Shown here: positions 1-8,253 of the stretch, in pieces
Position numbering within the stretch: the first letter of the stretch is position 1
Layout: each line of letters starts with the position of its first letter
Assembly (NCBI GenBank): GCA_965230565.1
Contig: CBDDLH010000017.1
Span: forward strand, 1 to 14,523
Source of the DNA: BCD1 sp965230565
GTDB taxonomy: Bacteria > Bacteroidota > Bacteroidia > Chitinophagales > Saprospiraceae
Reading direction: 5' to 3'
DNA: 14,523 bases
The notes under the pieces: generated by a model
Databases searched by the model: none
What the model saw: the letters and a program-made list of their open reading frames with translations, nothing else
What the model was told of the DNA's origin: nothing
Program-made: the position numbers and the translations under genes

Positions 1-1
1 C

Positions 2-1132
2 TGCCCTCAGGTAGCTACTTACAATGGCAGTGACACAAATTTTCACGGTGCCTTATTTCCAGGCGCTATTTTTCAGTCCCTTAAAAGAGACGACTACCTG
101 ATTCTTAAAGATCCGGTAATTTCAGACGAAGGGGAACTCAACCTGAGGATCTCCAATGAAAAACCAGAGAGTCAATTTATTGATCAACTGGAAGTTCTTG
201 AAGTGAACCACGAAGGTTATTCCTGTATGGGTTTAAACAACAATCATAACCTGGTTGCCTACAATACTCCCCTACCCCCTGTTCAAGCCATTGCCGGCAA
301 TTCAAAGGATATTTCAGATATCGTTTCACAGGAAGATGACGAAAGTTTTGATTTTAACCAGATTACAGACCAGGATCAGTTATGCGAATTAACCCTTAGG
401 TTTGACAGGTCTAAATTTTCTCAAAATCCTGTTTTGGTGATCCGGGGACAACAAACCGAATGGTTGGATACCGTTGCCACCTTTATTTACGCCCAGGCAG
501 GAAAACACGAGGATAAATGGTTAGAACGGAAAGATGATATTTCCCCCGAAAAATGGGAAAAGATCAATGCGAAACGGGGATTGTCTTTAAATGTTTATAT
601 CAAAAACAACAATGTCTGGGAATATGCAGGATCCCATCATTATGCAGGAACCAGCAGTAAAAGAAACCTGCTGATGGAATTGGACATTTCCGGAATTCAA
701 TCTCCGCTTATTGAAATCAAACTGGAAAGTGCCTTTAAAATCTGGGAAATCGATTATGCCGGACTATCAGATAGCTGGACCACGGATCTTGTCAAAAAGC
801 CACTGAAAGTTCTTGAAGCCAGGACAATGCAGGGAGAAGAGGTAACTCAACTCATCCAGGAAACGGACGAGGATTGCCTGATCCAAAAAGAACTGGGTTC
901 TTATGTTGATCTTCAACTGGAAGCTGTTACTCAAAAGAACCATACAGCCATTGTACTTCACGGATCCGGATATTATCATATCGATTATGAATTTGACAAT
1001 AAAATGAACCTTGGTTTTTTCCTGAAATTCAATGGCAAAACAGGTTTTCAGGATGTATCCGTTGCATTGCACGATTATAAAATGCAAATGACTTCACCTG
1101 ATGGGGAAACAACTGCAACAGTCTCCAATTAG
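2..1132 (+). CDS. Protein of unknown function, 3' part only (5' end outside window)
   Basis: The frame is open from the first complete codon at the window edge to a TAG stop, giving 376 visible residues. A GTG at 203 is an internal valine, not a start, because the upstream codons read as the same kind of protein. The visible part begins Cys-Pro and has a segment with RDDYLIL (29-35) and LNLRISNE (46-53), then a beta-rich region with FKIWEIDYAGLS about two thirds along. From memory, and unchecked, this layout resembles C-terminal regions of uncharacterised Bacteroidota and other bacterial proteins that look extracytoplasmic and beta-sandwich-like. I see no catalytic motif and no membrane segment. 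The last 120 residues, after the WEIDY block, look like a separate beta-rich module. The radical SAM gene follows 162 bp downstream on the same strand, so a functional link is possible but unproven. Confidence 0.8.
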   Translation, partial: CPQVATYNGSDTNFHGALFPGAIFQSLKRDDYLILKDPVISDEGELNLRISNEKPESQFIDQLEVLEVNHEGYSCMGLNNNHNLVAYNTPLPPVQAIAGNSKDISDIVSQEDDESFDFNQITDQDQLCELTLRFDRSKFSQNPVLVIRGQQTEWLDTVATFIYAQAGKHEDKWLERKDDISPEKWEKINAKRGLSLNVYIKNNNVWEYAGSHHYAGTSSKRNLLMELDISGIQSPLIEIKLESAFKIWEIDYAGLSDSWTTDLVKKPLKVLEARTMQGEEVTQLIQETDEDCLIQKELGSYVDLQLEAVTQKNHTAIVLHGSGYYHIDYEFDNKMNLGFFLKFNGKTGFQDVSVALHDYKMQMTSPDGETTATVSN

Positions 1133-1294
1133 TGCTTGTAAACAGTTGAATGATACCAATTGGAACCTGTTGAGACTGGGTTGGTTGTGAACAAAGGATC
1201 AAGTCATTTTTAAAATTATTGGGTTTTCGCAAAAAGTATTTGGGAAAGTTGAACACCGTGGATCATAAATTTTCCTGATAGTAAAAAATTAACG

Positions 1295-2539
1295 ATGAAA
1301 GTTGTTGATCTTCCAAAAATTGAATCAAAAAAGAGGCAAATTTCACCAAAGCCTCCACCAATTGTCCGCAACCCCCTTGAAAAATGGTGGTTAAAGATCC
1401 AAGTGTATAGCAACATAATATTGGTTGCTTTTAAACACTTACGAAGCCCCTTAAAAGTGATTCAGGCCATTGCTGTTCTAAAAAAGAAAGTCAACAGAAT
1501 TTACGGAAAGCATTTAATGCCCAAAATAGCCAGGGTGGATGGAAAATATTACTGGAGATTAAACAACCCCGGATTTCCATCTGCTGGTTTAAACCAATCG
1601 TTAGCCAACGAAATAAACCGCATCATTCCTTTTAGACCAAACAATGGATTGGGAGTGCTTTTTTTGGGAATTACCAAAAGGTGCCCTTTGTCCTGTGAAC
1701 ACTGTCTGGAATGGGATAGATTGAACCAAAAGGAAATACTCAGCAGGAAGAATTTGATTGATATAATGATCAAATTCCAGGATTACGGAGCCACTCAGAT
1801 CCAGTTGAGTGGAGGTGAACCCCTACTCAGAATCGACGACATCTACGCCATGCTGCAAAATGCCAGGAAAGGAACGGATTTCTGGATCAACACCTCCGGC
1901 TGGAAGTTTAATGCTGAACAGGCAGCTCTATTAAAAAAATACGGGTTAACCGGAATAATGGTAAGCCTCGATCATCATATTGCTGAGCACCATGACCGAT
2001 TCAGAGGGAAAACGGGTTCCTTTGATATGGCGCTCAATGCGGTGGCAATTGCCCGGGAGGCCAATCTGGTTACGGCTTTGACCTTGTGTCCGACTCAGGC
2101 CTATACCAATGAAGAAAATCTGTTGGCATATTTGGAATTAGCCAAACAACTGGGAGTCGCCTTTGTACAGTTTTATGAGCCCAAACCTGTGGGCAGATAC
2201 AAGGATAAGGATATTATGATATCCAGAGAACAGGAGATGTTATTGGAAAAACTGTATATAGAATTTAACAGCCTCCGCCATTACAGGGATTATCCAATTA
2301 TTAATCACATCAACTATCAATTGAGAAGAACCGGTTGCTTTGGTGCAGGGGATTACGTTTTTTATATAGACACCAATGGTGATGCTCACAATTGTCCCGG
2401 ATGCCAGGGGAAAGTTTGCAACGTCCTTGATTTCCCTGCAGAAGACACTGTCAATTTACTAAAACAAACAGGTGGTTGTCACTTTTTTGATCAATATGAA
2501 CCAGAGACTTTGAAAAATACCCAGTTATTAGAAATTTAG
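1295..2539 (+). CDS. Radical SAM protein with SPASM/twitch-like cysteine-rich C-terminus
   Basis: This 414-residue protein has the radical SAM [4Fe-4S]-binding motif CxxxCxxC at C130, C134 and C137, followed by SGGEP at 172-176, the usual S-adenosylmethionine-contact motif. Such enzymes cleave S-adenosylmethionine to make a 5'-deoxyadenosyl radical. The C-terminal region has five cysteines (C348, C367, C370, C375, C395), spaced like a reduced SPASM or twitch domain and enough for one auxiliary iron-sulfur cluster. About 120 residues precede the radical SAM core, including a basic, partly hydrophobic stretch (30-70) and an aromatic KYYWRLNNPGFPS segment. That extension is not part of the standard core. 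There is no signal peptide, so it is probably cytoplasmic or membrane-associated. The start at 1295 is the first ATG of the open frame; no Shine-Dalgarno sequence is evident. The substrate is unknown, and no obvious precursor peptide lies nearby. The gene ends tail to tail with the sulfatase. Confidence 0.9.
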   Translation: MKVVDLPKIESKKRQISPKPPPIVRNPLEKWWLKIQVYSNIILVAFKHLRSPLKVIQAIAVLKKKVNRIYGKHLMPKIARVDGKYYWRLNNPGFPSAGLNQSLANEINRIIPFRPNNGLGVLFLGITKRCPLSCEHCLEWDRLNQKEILSRKNLIDIMIKFQDYGATQIQLSGGEPLLRIDDIYAMLQNARKGTDFWINTSGWKFNAEQAALLKKYGLTGIMVSLDHHIAEHHDRFRGKTGSFDMALNAVAIAREANLVTALTLCPTQAYTNEENLLAYLELAKQLGVAFVQFYEPKPVGRYKDKDIMISREQEMLLEKLYIEFNSLRHYRDYPIINHINYQLRRTGCFGAGDYVFYIDTNGDAHNCPGCQGKVCNVLDFPAEDTVNLLKQTGGCHFFDQYEPETLKNTQLLEI

Positions 2540-2564
2540 GGAAAATAGGGCATCAGAATTCCCT
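2538..2564. terminator. Possible weak bidirectional hairpin between convergent genes
   Basis: AGGGAA at 2538-2543 and TTCCCT at 2559-2564 form a 6-bp perfect stem with a 15-nt loop. It overlaps the stop codons of both the radical SAM gene and the sulfatase, which are only 13 bp apart. No clear T-run follows on either strand, so terminator activity is only a guess from position. Confidence 0.2.
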
Positions 2565-4085
2565 CACTTGGTATTCCTCCTGTAAATCCTTTAAACGTTC
2601 TTTCAACTGTGTGGTCAGTTTTTCAAAGTCCGGCTGCCCATACAAATTATGCATTTCATTCGCATCAAGCTGCAGGTCATATAGTTCCCACGTGTCTATA
2701 TCTCCATAAAAATGGATGAGTTTGTATCGGTCTGTACGAATCCCGTAGTGCTTATGAGTACCGTGCTCATTGGGATATTCATAATAATGGTAATAAAGGG
2801 CATCACGCCACGGAATGGAATCCCCTGAAAGCATTGGTTTGAGGGATTTTCCCTGCATTTCTTCAGGGATTTCAACCCCTGCGAAATCCAGGAAAGTGGG
2901 CGCATAATCAATATTTTGAACCAAAGCAGAGATTGAATGGTCCACCTTAATTCCTTTTGGGAAACGAACAGCTAATGGCGTCCGGAAAGACTCTTCATAC
3001 ATAAACCGCTTGTCAAACCAGCCGTGTTCCCCCATGTAAAACCCCTGGTCTGAAGTATAAACCACTATGGTGTTTTCAGCAAGCCCATTCTCCTCCAGGT
3101 AGTCCAGCATTCTTCCAACGTTATTATCCACTGAACGGACACATTGAAGGTAATCCTTCATATAGCGTTGAAATTTCCAAAGAGCCAGCTCCTCCCCTTC
3201 CATATCAGCCTCCAGAAATTCTTCGATGATGGGATCATAATAAGCATCCCAGGCTTTTCTTTCTTCAGGTGATAGCATAGCAATGAACCCTTCATAAAGT
3301 TTGCGGTATTTGGTTTGTATTTCCCCTTTATCATCCAGCATTTTCAAATCATAAACCAGATCCATATCCCGGTCAATGCCCATTACATGATCCTTAGCGG
3401 CTTCCCTTCCCTCAAAATCATCGAAGAAATTATCAGGAACTTCAAACCCGACTCCGGCAAATTCCTTAAAAAGCGAGGTATCCGGCATCCAGATACGATG
3501 AGTAGCTTTGTGATGGGTGAGCAAACAAAAAGGTTTTTCCGGATCACGGTTTTCCAGCCAGTTAATACTTTTATCTGTTATGATATCTGTCACATAGCCC
3601 TGAGATTTTTCCTTTCCTTTGGCCGAGTAAAAATCAGTGTTGTAATAATGCCCCTGCCCTTTTAACACATCCCAATGATCAAAACCGGTCGGTTGGCTCT
3701 TCAGGTGCCATTTTCCGATCAATGCTGTCTGGTAACCCGCTTGTTGCAACAATTTCGGGAAAGTGACCTGACTGCTATCGAAACGGGTAAAATTATCAAT
3801 TTGTCCGTTGAGGTGGCTGTGTTTTCCGGTCAGCATTACCGCCCGACTGGGAGCACAAATAGAATTGGTTACAAAACTATTCGTGAACAATACTCCCTCT
3901 TCAGCGATGCGGTCCAGATTCGGCGTTTTAATAAACCGGTCATCATAGGCACTCATGGTTTGAATGGAGTGATCATCAGTCATAATGAAAATGATATTGG
4001 GGCGGTCATTTTCCTGATCCGTTCCATTAAAGTCACAGGAAAGAACAAATAGGGTCAAACCCATTAACAGGAAGTGAATTTTCAT
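2553..4085 (-). CDS. S1-family sulfatase, lipoprotein
   Basis: This predicted sulfatase removes sulfate esters, probably from a glycan. The start chosen at 4085 gives 510 residues beginning MKIHFLLMG, a lipoprotein signal with LSC lipobox and lipidated C17. The open frame runs 17 codons further upstream, but those residues would spoil the signal peptide. The C-A-P-S-R motif begins at C77, the residue converted to formylglycine in Cys-type sulfatases, with R81 behind it. Metal-site candidates are D37, D38, D346 and Q347 (DQG where many relatives have DNG). K125 and H127 in GKWHL and K359 in WFDKR fit the sulfate-binding set. The SDQGFYMGEHGWFDKRFMYEES block resembles enzymes often annotated as N-acetylglucosamine-6-sulfatase or mucin-desulfating sulfatase, but substrate cannot be fixed from sequence. 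No formylglycine-generating enzyme is visible nearby. The gene is divergent from the cytochrome gene, with a 116-bp gap. The residues after C17 include several acidic ones, so surface exposure is possible. Confidence 0.93.
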   Translation of the reverse strand: MKIHFLLMGLTLFVLSCDFNGTDQENDRPNIIFIMTDDHSIQTMSAYDDRFIKTPNLDRIAEEGVLFTNSFVTNSICAPSRAVMLTGKHSHLNGQIDNFTRFDSSQVTFPKLLQQAGYQTALIGKWHLKSQPTGFDHWDVLKGQGHYYNTDFYSAKGKEKSQGYVTDIITDKSINWLENRDPEKPFCLLTHHKATHRIWMPDTSLFKEFAGVGFEVPDNFFDDFEGREAAKDHVMGIDRDMDLVYDLKMLDDKGEIQTKYRKLYEGFIAMLSPEERKAWDAYYDPIIEEFLEADMEGEELALWKFQRYMKDYLQCVRSVDNNVGRMLDYLEENGLAENTIVVYTSDQGFYMGEHGWFDKRFMYEESFRTPLAVRFPKGIKVDHSISALVQNIDYAPTFLDFAGVEIPEEMQGKSLKPMLSGDSIPWRDALYYHYYEYPNEHGTHKHYGIRTDRYKLIHFYGDIDTWELYDLQLDANEMHNLYGQPDFEKLTTQLKERLKDLQEEYQVREF

Positions 4086-4201
4086 AATATTGGCAACAAT
4101 TAATGTGGTTGATTTTGGAGAAATAAATTTAACCAATATTAGTTTAAAAAGATAAAATCGTAACTTCCAGCTTCACAAAACTGGAACTTCCATTCAGGCA
4201 C

Positions 4202-6418
4202 ATGCTCAATAAATATCATTTTCTAAAAAAGCTTTTCTGGATTGCAGCAGGCTTTACAATTCTGCTTACGTCCTGTAATGCTCCTCAAAAGGGAAACCAG
4301 ATCGATCACCAACAAATCCTGGCTGAGGCAAACTTCGTTGGTATGAACAGTTGCATCTCCTGCCATGAAACGGAGTTCCAACTATGGAAAAATTCCCACC
4401 ACGACCTGGCCATGCAAAAGGCTGATTCTGCTTCAATCCTTGGGAACTTCAACAACAGCCTTTTTACCCACAAAGGCGTCACTACACGTTTTTTTAAAGA
4501 AGGCAATGACTTTTTTGTAAATACACAAGGAAAAGACGGTTCTAATCAGGATTTTAAGATCATCTATACTTTTGGTGTATTCCCGCTTCAACAATATATC
4601 GTTGAATTTCCAAATGGCGCCTACCAGTGTCTGGACGTTGCCTGGGACAGCGAAAAAGACAAGTGGTTCCACCTACAGCCACACATGGACCTTCAGCCAA
4701 ACGAATGGATACACTGGACCAGCGGAGGCATGCGATGGAACACTGCCTGTGCCGACTGCCATTCTACTGATCTGAGAAAAAATTATGATAATGACACCCA
4801 AACCTTTTCTACCACCTACAGTGAAATAAATGTAGCCTGTGAAGCCTGTCATGGCCCAGCCAGCTTCCATGTCGATTATTATGAGGAAACAGGCGACACC
4901 ATCGCCGGTAATATTCCCAAACTAAAAATGAATACAGATCTATCTTCACAGGAGTTGGTCGATGACTGTGCTCGTTGCCACTCCAGAAGATCTCAGGTTA
5001 CTGCCTGGTATGATTATACCGGAAATTTCCTGGACCATTACGATCCACAGTTGATCACCGTCCCGCTTTACGAACCTGACGGCCAAATTCTGGATGAAGA
5101 TTATGTCTGGGCTTCTTTTACCCAGAGTAAAATGTACCACAACAACATATCCTGCCGGGATTGTCATGACGTACATTCCCTGAAATTGAAAAAAACCGGC
5201 AATGCTCTTTGTCTCGACTGCCATATTACCAAAGATTACGACAGCCCTGCCCACCATTTCCACCTTCCGGATACGGAAGCCAGCCAATGCATCAATTGCC
5301 ACATGTCAGGCAGGTATTACATGGGCAATGATTTTCGTCGGGATCACAGTTTTCGTAATCCCCGCCCGGATCAGACTGTGCTTTACGGAACCCCCAATGC
5401 CTGTAATGGATGTCATGACGATAAAAGTGCCGAATGGGCCAGGGATTTCATTATTGAAAAATATGGTCCCGAAAGGCCAAAACATTTCTCGGATCTGTTG
5501 TTAAAGGGACATGCCGGTGATCGGGCTGCCCTCGTTGAATTGGCCAACGATCGGGAATATCCGGATATCGCCAGAGCATCTGCTGTTCATTATTTTGCTG
5601 CAGCGCTCACGGCTGACGACCTGGATGAAATTTCCCTCTTCCTTAAAGACACCTCCGCCCTGGTAAGAAAAGAAGCGCTGAATGCTTTAAATGGCACAGG
5701 TAACAACTTTAAAGACCTCATCAGTCCTTCGCTTAAGGATGAATCGAGAATCGTCCGGATTGCAGCAGCGAGGCTTTTTGCACTGGGAAATATCAATGGA
5801 GAGGGAATTGAAGGTTATGAAACGGCCTATCAGGAATATTTTGATCATATGATTTTAAATACGGATTTCGCTGCCGGTCAGCAGAATCTTGCTTTGCACT
5901 ATGAGGCCACCGGAGAAATGAACAAAGCTGTTGAAGCTTACCGAAAAGCCATTGCTTTTGACGATTATTTCAATCCTGCAAGAATGAATCTGGCGCTTAC
6001 GCTTTATCGTGCCGGGGATGTAAAGGAAGCTGAGAAGCTTTACCTGGAAGTAGTCGAAAAAGAGCCTGATTTCAGCTATTCCTTTTATATGTTGGGCTTG
6101 CTATACAATGAACAGGGAGATATTCCCAAAGCTCTTGAATATTTACATAAAGCTTGTTCCAAAACTCCGCATAACCTCAGAGCATTCTATAATTATGCAC
6201 TGCTGTTACAGCAGGAGGAGGATTATGGACAATCTACCATCATTGCTGATAAAGGTCTTGTAATATTTCCAACAAGTGAGGAATTGTGGTATGTTAAAAT
6301 TCTGGGTCTTTTGAAACTTGGAGAAACCAGAGCCGCCAGAGAGACGGCAAAGGAATTGCTCAAAATTAACCCAAACAGAAGAGGGGAACTGGAGCAGATG
6401 ATTGGGGAAAGGATTTGA
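4202..6418 (+). CDS. Octaheme c-type cytochrome lipoprotein with HEAT-like and TPR repeats
   Basis: This 738-residue protein has a lipoprotein signal (LTSC, lipidated C25) and eight CxxCH heme c motifs starting at C51, C183, C213, C256, C318, C337, C363 and C401. The first heme is separated from the second by about 130 residues; the other seven are clustered. This layout resembles the cytochrome c554-like multiheme superfamily. After the hemes come HEAT-like helical repeats at about 440-545 (SALVRKEALNALNG, ESRIVRIAAARLFALG) and TPR repeats at about 555-738 (NLALHYEATGEMNKAVEAYRKAI and similar). The expected location is the periplasm or cell envelope, lipid-anchored. An electron-transfer or redox role docked to a partner through the TPRs is inference; no quinol oxidase, reductase or cytochrome maturation gene is in the window. 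A hairpin (TTCCAG 4165-4170, CTGGAA 4181-4186) lies in the leader. A weak promoter candidate (TTG at 4090, N17, TGATTTTG at 4110) has one mismatch. Confidence 0.92.
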   Translation: MLNKYHFLKKLFWIAAGFTILLTSCNAPQKGNQIDHQQILAEANFVGMNSCISCHETEFQLWKNSHHDLAMQKADSASILGNFNNSLFTHKGVTTRFFKEGNDFFVNTQGKDGSNQDFKIIYTFGVFPLQQYIVEFPNGAYQCLDVAWDSEKDKWFHLQPHMDLQPNEWIHWTSGGMRWNTACADCHSTDLRKNYDNDTQTFSTTYSEINVACEACHGPASFHVDYYEETGDTIAGNIPKLKMNTDLSSQELVDDCARCHSRRSQVTAWYDYTGNFLDHYDPQLITVPLYEPDGQILDEDYVWASFTQSKMYHNNISCRDCHDVHSLKLKKTGNALCLDCHITKDYDSPAHHFHLPDTEASQCINCHMSGRYYMGNDFRRDHSFRNPRPDQTVLYGTPNACNGCHDDKSAEWARDFIIEKYGPERPKHFSDLLLKGHAGDRAALVELANDREYPDIARASAVHYFAAALTADDLDEISLFLKDTSALVRKEALNALNGTGNNFKDLISPSLKDESRIVRIAAARLFALGNINGEGIEGYETAYQEYFDHMILNTDFAAGQQNLALHYEATGEMNKAVEAYRKAIAFDDYFNPARMNLALTLYRAGDVKEAEKLYLEVVEKEPDFSYSFYMLGLLYNEQGDIPKALEYLHKACSKTPHNLRAFYNYALLLQQEEDYGQSTIIADKGLVIFPTSEELWYVKILGLLKLGETRAARETAKELLKINPNRRGELEQMIGERI

Positions 6419-6421
6419 AAA

Positions 6422-6529
6422 AGTGCAGAGTGCATGGTGCAAAGTGTAGAGTTTAAAACGATCAATTCCAATCAAAGGTCAACAATTCTACACTTTGCAC
6501 TTTGCACTCTGCACCATGCACTCTGCACT
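6422..6529. repeat. Heptamer-built inverted repeat, likely terminator for the minus-strand gene
   Basis: The left arm at 6422-6449 is four heptamers (AGTGCAG, AGTGCAT, GGTGCAA, AGTGTAG). The right arm at 6488-6529 is the reverse complement made of six heptamers (AGTGCAG, AGTGCAT, GGTGCAG, AGTGCAA, AGTGCAA, AGTGTAG). The arms flank a 38-bp spacer, and the difference is two whole heptamer units. It fills the gap between convergent genes. On the minus strand the stem is followed directly by five Ts (A-run 6418-6422), as in an intrinsic terminator for the four-repeat protein gene. No T-run follows on the plus strand. Confidence 0.85.
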
Positions 6530-6533
6530 CCCC

Positions 6534-8222
6534 CTACTTTTCCGCTTCTTTACAAAGTTTTATGCTTTGCTCGAAGACAGCTATCATTTTCCGGGCATCT
6601 TCCACATTATTCATACGAATTAAGAAAGAGCCCTGATAGTCGTCAGGTTCACCATTTTCATAATATTTGATGTTTTTGGTAGCTTTTGCGGAATTGACTT
6701 CCACTGAAAGATTTTTCCCGGTTATTTTAAATTTCAGCCCTTTTTCATCCAAATCAATCAGGTTGAATTCAAAGACTTCTTCTTTATCTTCTTTTTTACC
6801 TTGCTCAATGGTCCTGAACTGCCATTTACACTCGGTATCCTCAATCATTTGAATAGACTGGGTCACCCCTTCTATATCCGCTGAAGACAATTGTTCCTGT
6901 ATCCAATCCAGATTTCCTTTGACCTCTCCTTTCGCTTCAAAAGCTGGCTGCTCTTTACACATTTTCACCACAGCAGGAAGCAGGTGTGCCAACATCTTGA
7001 CATTCTCAGGGTCACTGGCCATAATGGAAAGATCATTTCTATAATTCTGGATCTCACCATTTTTGAACGGCTGAACCAATTTATCTCTTCCTGTTTCGAA
7101 ACCAAGCGTTATTGCTTTCCCTCTTACATTAATATCGATTGTTTTGTCCTGAACATCGGAAAGATTGAAATTAAATTTTTCCTCCACCGGATCGCCCTTA
7201 CCTGGCATTGTGGTAACCGAAAATACGTTAACACAAGAAGCTTCGATTTCCTGACTGGTCTTTTTATCGCCTACGGTAACTTCAACTACATTTTCCTTAA
7301 GTAGATCAAGTCCCTGCTGAAGAGAAGAAATTTCGGGGAGATTTCCCTTGACCTTGGCTTCGCTTTCTTTAATGGCCTCGGCCAGAATGGTCAGCATACA
7401 CTTCGCTTGTTCAAAGTCATTGACCATAAACTGGACAGTATTGGCATAATTTCCTTGTGTTCCATCTTTTTCAAAATAGATGTATTTATTATTTTGCTTT
7501 GTGGTGGCTTCAATGAACACTTCAGTATTACTGATCTTCATATTGACCTTTTTAGGGTCGAGATCAGCAAGGTTGAACTTATAATGATTTTCAATCGTTT
7601 TCTTTCCTCTTTCAGCTAAGGTGTACCTAACGATGGTTGGTTGTTCCTTATCTGCTGTAAATGCCTGGTCAAAGGTAGTTTCATTAATACTAAAGGTCTG
7701 AATATTCTCCTTAAGCCACGATATGCTTTCTTCAAAGGAAGAAGTGGAACAAGGCGCCTCTATCTTTTCAGCAAGTTTTACGGCATCCTTAAAGAATGTT
7801 TCAATGGCACGGCCGTTATCAGCATCCGAAGCCATTATTTCAAGTTCTGCAATATATTTTTTCTGTTCTCCGTCTTCAAAAACACGAATCAGTTTTTGGC
7901 GATTGTCAATAAAAAATCGCACCATCATAAGGTCACGCTGGTTCTGTACTCTGATGGTATTCAGATCAATATCTTTGAGGCTAAATTCGTAAGTTGTAGA
8001 TTCAGTTGATTTTTTCCCTTCCTTATTCTGGGTAAAAGAAAGCAGAAATGGGAATTCTTCATTCCAACTCAATTGCTGATCAAAAGTATAAGACTTTGTG
8101 GGAACTTCCTGCAAAAGGTCTCCTGCACCCTTGAGCACATCAATCAAGGCCTGGTTTTCCTGGGCAATGGCATTAAAACTAAAGGCAAAAATCAATACAA
8201 CAAAAATGGTCAGTTTTCTCAT
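6534..8222 (-). CDS. Secreted protein of four tandem ~135-residue repeats, function unknown
   Basis: The 562-residue product starts with a type I signal peptide (1-20, ending NAIA before QENQ), so it should be periplasmic or secreted. I do not recognise the family. The mature protein is four diverged copies of one unit at about 24-155, 160-290, 296-427 and 436-560. Each copy has a core of aromatic-x-F-N/S-L-x-D (YEFSLKDID at 78, YKFNLADLD at 214, FNFNLSDVQ at 350, FEFNLIDLD at 484; spacing 136, 136, 134). About 30 residues later comes an aromatic-x-(D/N)G(E/T)xxxY turn (FEDGEQKKY, FEKDGTQGNY, FKNGEIQNY, YENGEPDDY), and then a helix near IMASD or VNDFEQA. Cysteines are few (C158, C275, C330, C422, C465, C557), mostly in repeats 2-4. 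There is no lipobox, transmembrane segment or CHU_C/type A sorting domain. It has its own promoter and lies after the PorP/SprF gene on the same strand. Confidence 0.88.
   Translation of the reverse strand: MRKLTIFVVLIFAFSFNAIAQENQALIDVLKGAGDLLQEVPTKSYTFDQQLSWNEEFPFLLSFTQNKEGKKSTESTTYEFSLKDIDLNTIRVQNQRDLMMVRFFIDNRQKLIRVFEDGEQKKYIAELEIMASDADNGRAIETFFKDAVKLAEKIEAPCSTSSFEESISWLKENIQTFSINETTFDQAFTADKEQPTIVRYTLAERGKKTIENHYKFNLADLDPKKVNMKISNTEVFIEATTKQNNKYIYFEKDGTQGNYANTVQFMVNDFEQAKCMLTILAEAIKESEAKVKGNLPEISSLQQGLDLLKENVVEVTVGDKKTSQEIEASCVNVFSVTTMPGKGDPVEEKFNFNLSDVQDKTIDINVRGKAITLGFETGRDKLVQPFKNGEIQNYRNDLSIMASDPENVKMLAHLLPAVVKMCKEQPAFEAKGEVKGNLDWIQEQLSSADIEGVTQSIQMIEDTECKWQFRTIEQGKKEDKEEVFEFNLIDLDEKGLKFKITGKNLSVEVNSAKATKNIKYYENGEPDDYQGSFLIRMNNVEDARKMIAVFEQSIKLCKEAEK
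6543..8153 (-). repeat. Four tandem coding repeats (protein level)
   Basis: The repeat copies map to 7758-8153, 7353-7745, 6942-7337 and 6543-6917. Similarity is clear only in translation, with conserved F-N-L-x-D, aromatic-(D/N)G(E/T) and a closing amphipathic helix ending in acidic/lysine residues. The period of 134-136 residues is regular, which points to ancient internal duplication rather than recent slippage. Confidence 0.8.
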
Positions 8223-8253
8223 AATTGGATTTTGTTTAAGTGAAATTCATAGC

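Noticed and set aside
203..205. GTG as start of the first gene
   Set aside because: The frame is open and protein-like all the way to the window edge, so this is an internal valine of a truncated gene.
1203..1290. Promoter for the radical SAM gene
   Set aside because: Only imperfect candidates were found (TATTTGGG near 1233; TAAATTTT near 1266 with a 23-bp gap to TTG), too weak to list.
1295..2539. Anaerobic sulfatase-maturating enzyme
   Set aside because: The auxiliary cysteine set is too small, the motif is CxxxCxHC instead of the CxxxCxYC usual in maturases, and a large N-terminal extension is present.
4086..4136. Longer N-terminus for the sulfatase
   Set aside because: Starting at 4085 puts a normal lipoprotein signal at the N-terminus; the upstream 17 codons would disrupt it.
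4134..4141. Promoter for the sulfatase (TAATATTG on the minus strand)
   Set aside because: The -7-like box has one mismatch and no TTG lies at the right distance.
6206..6670. Overlapping short ORFs on both strands with LCTLHHALCT-like peptides
   Set aside because: They are read from the heptamer inverted repeat and from shadows of the cytochrome and four-repeat genes.
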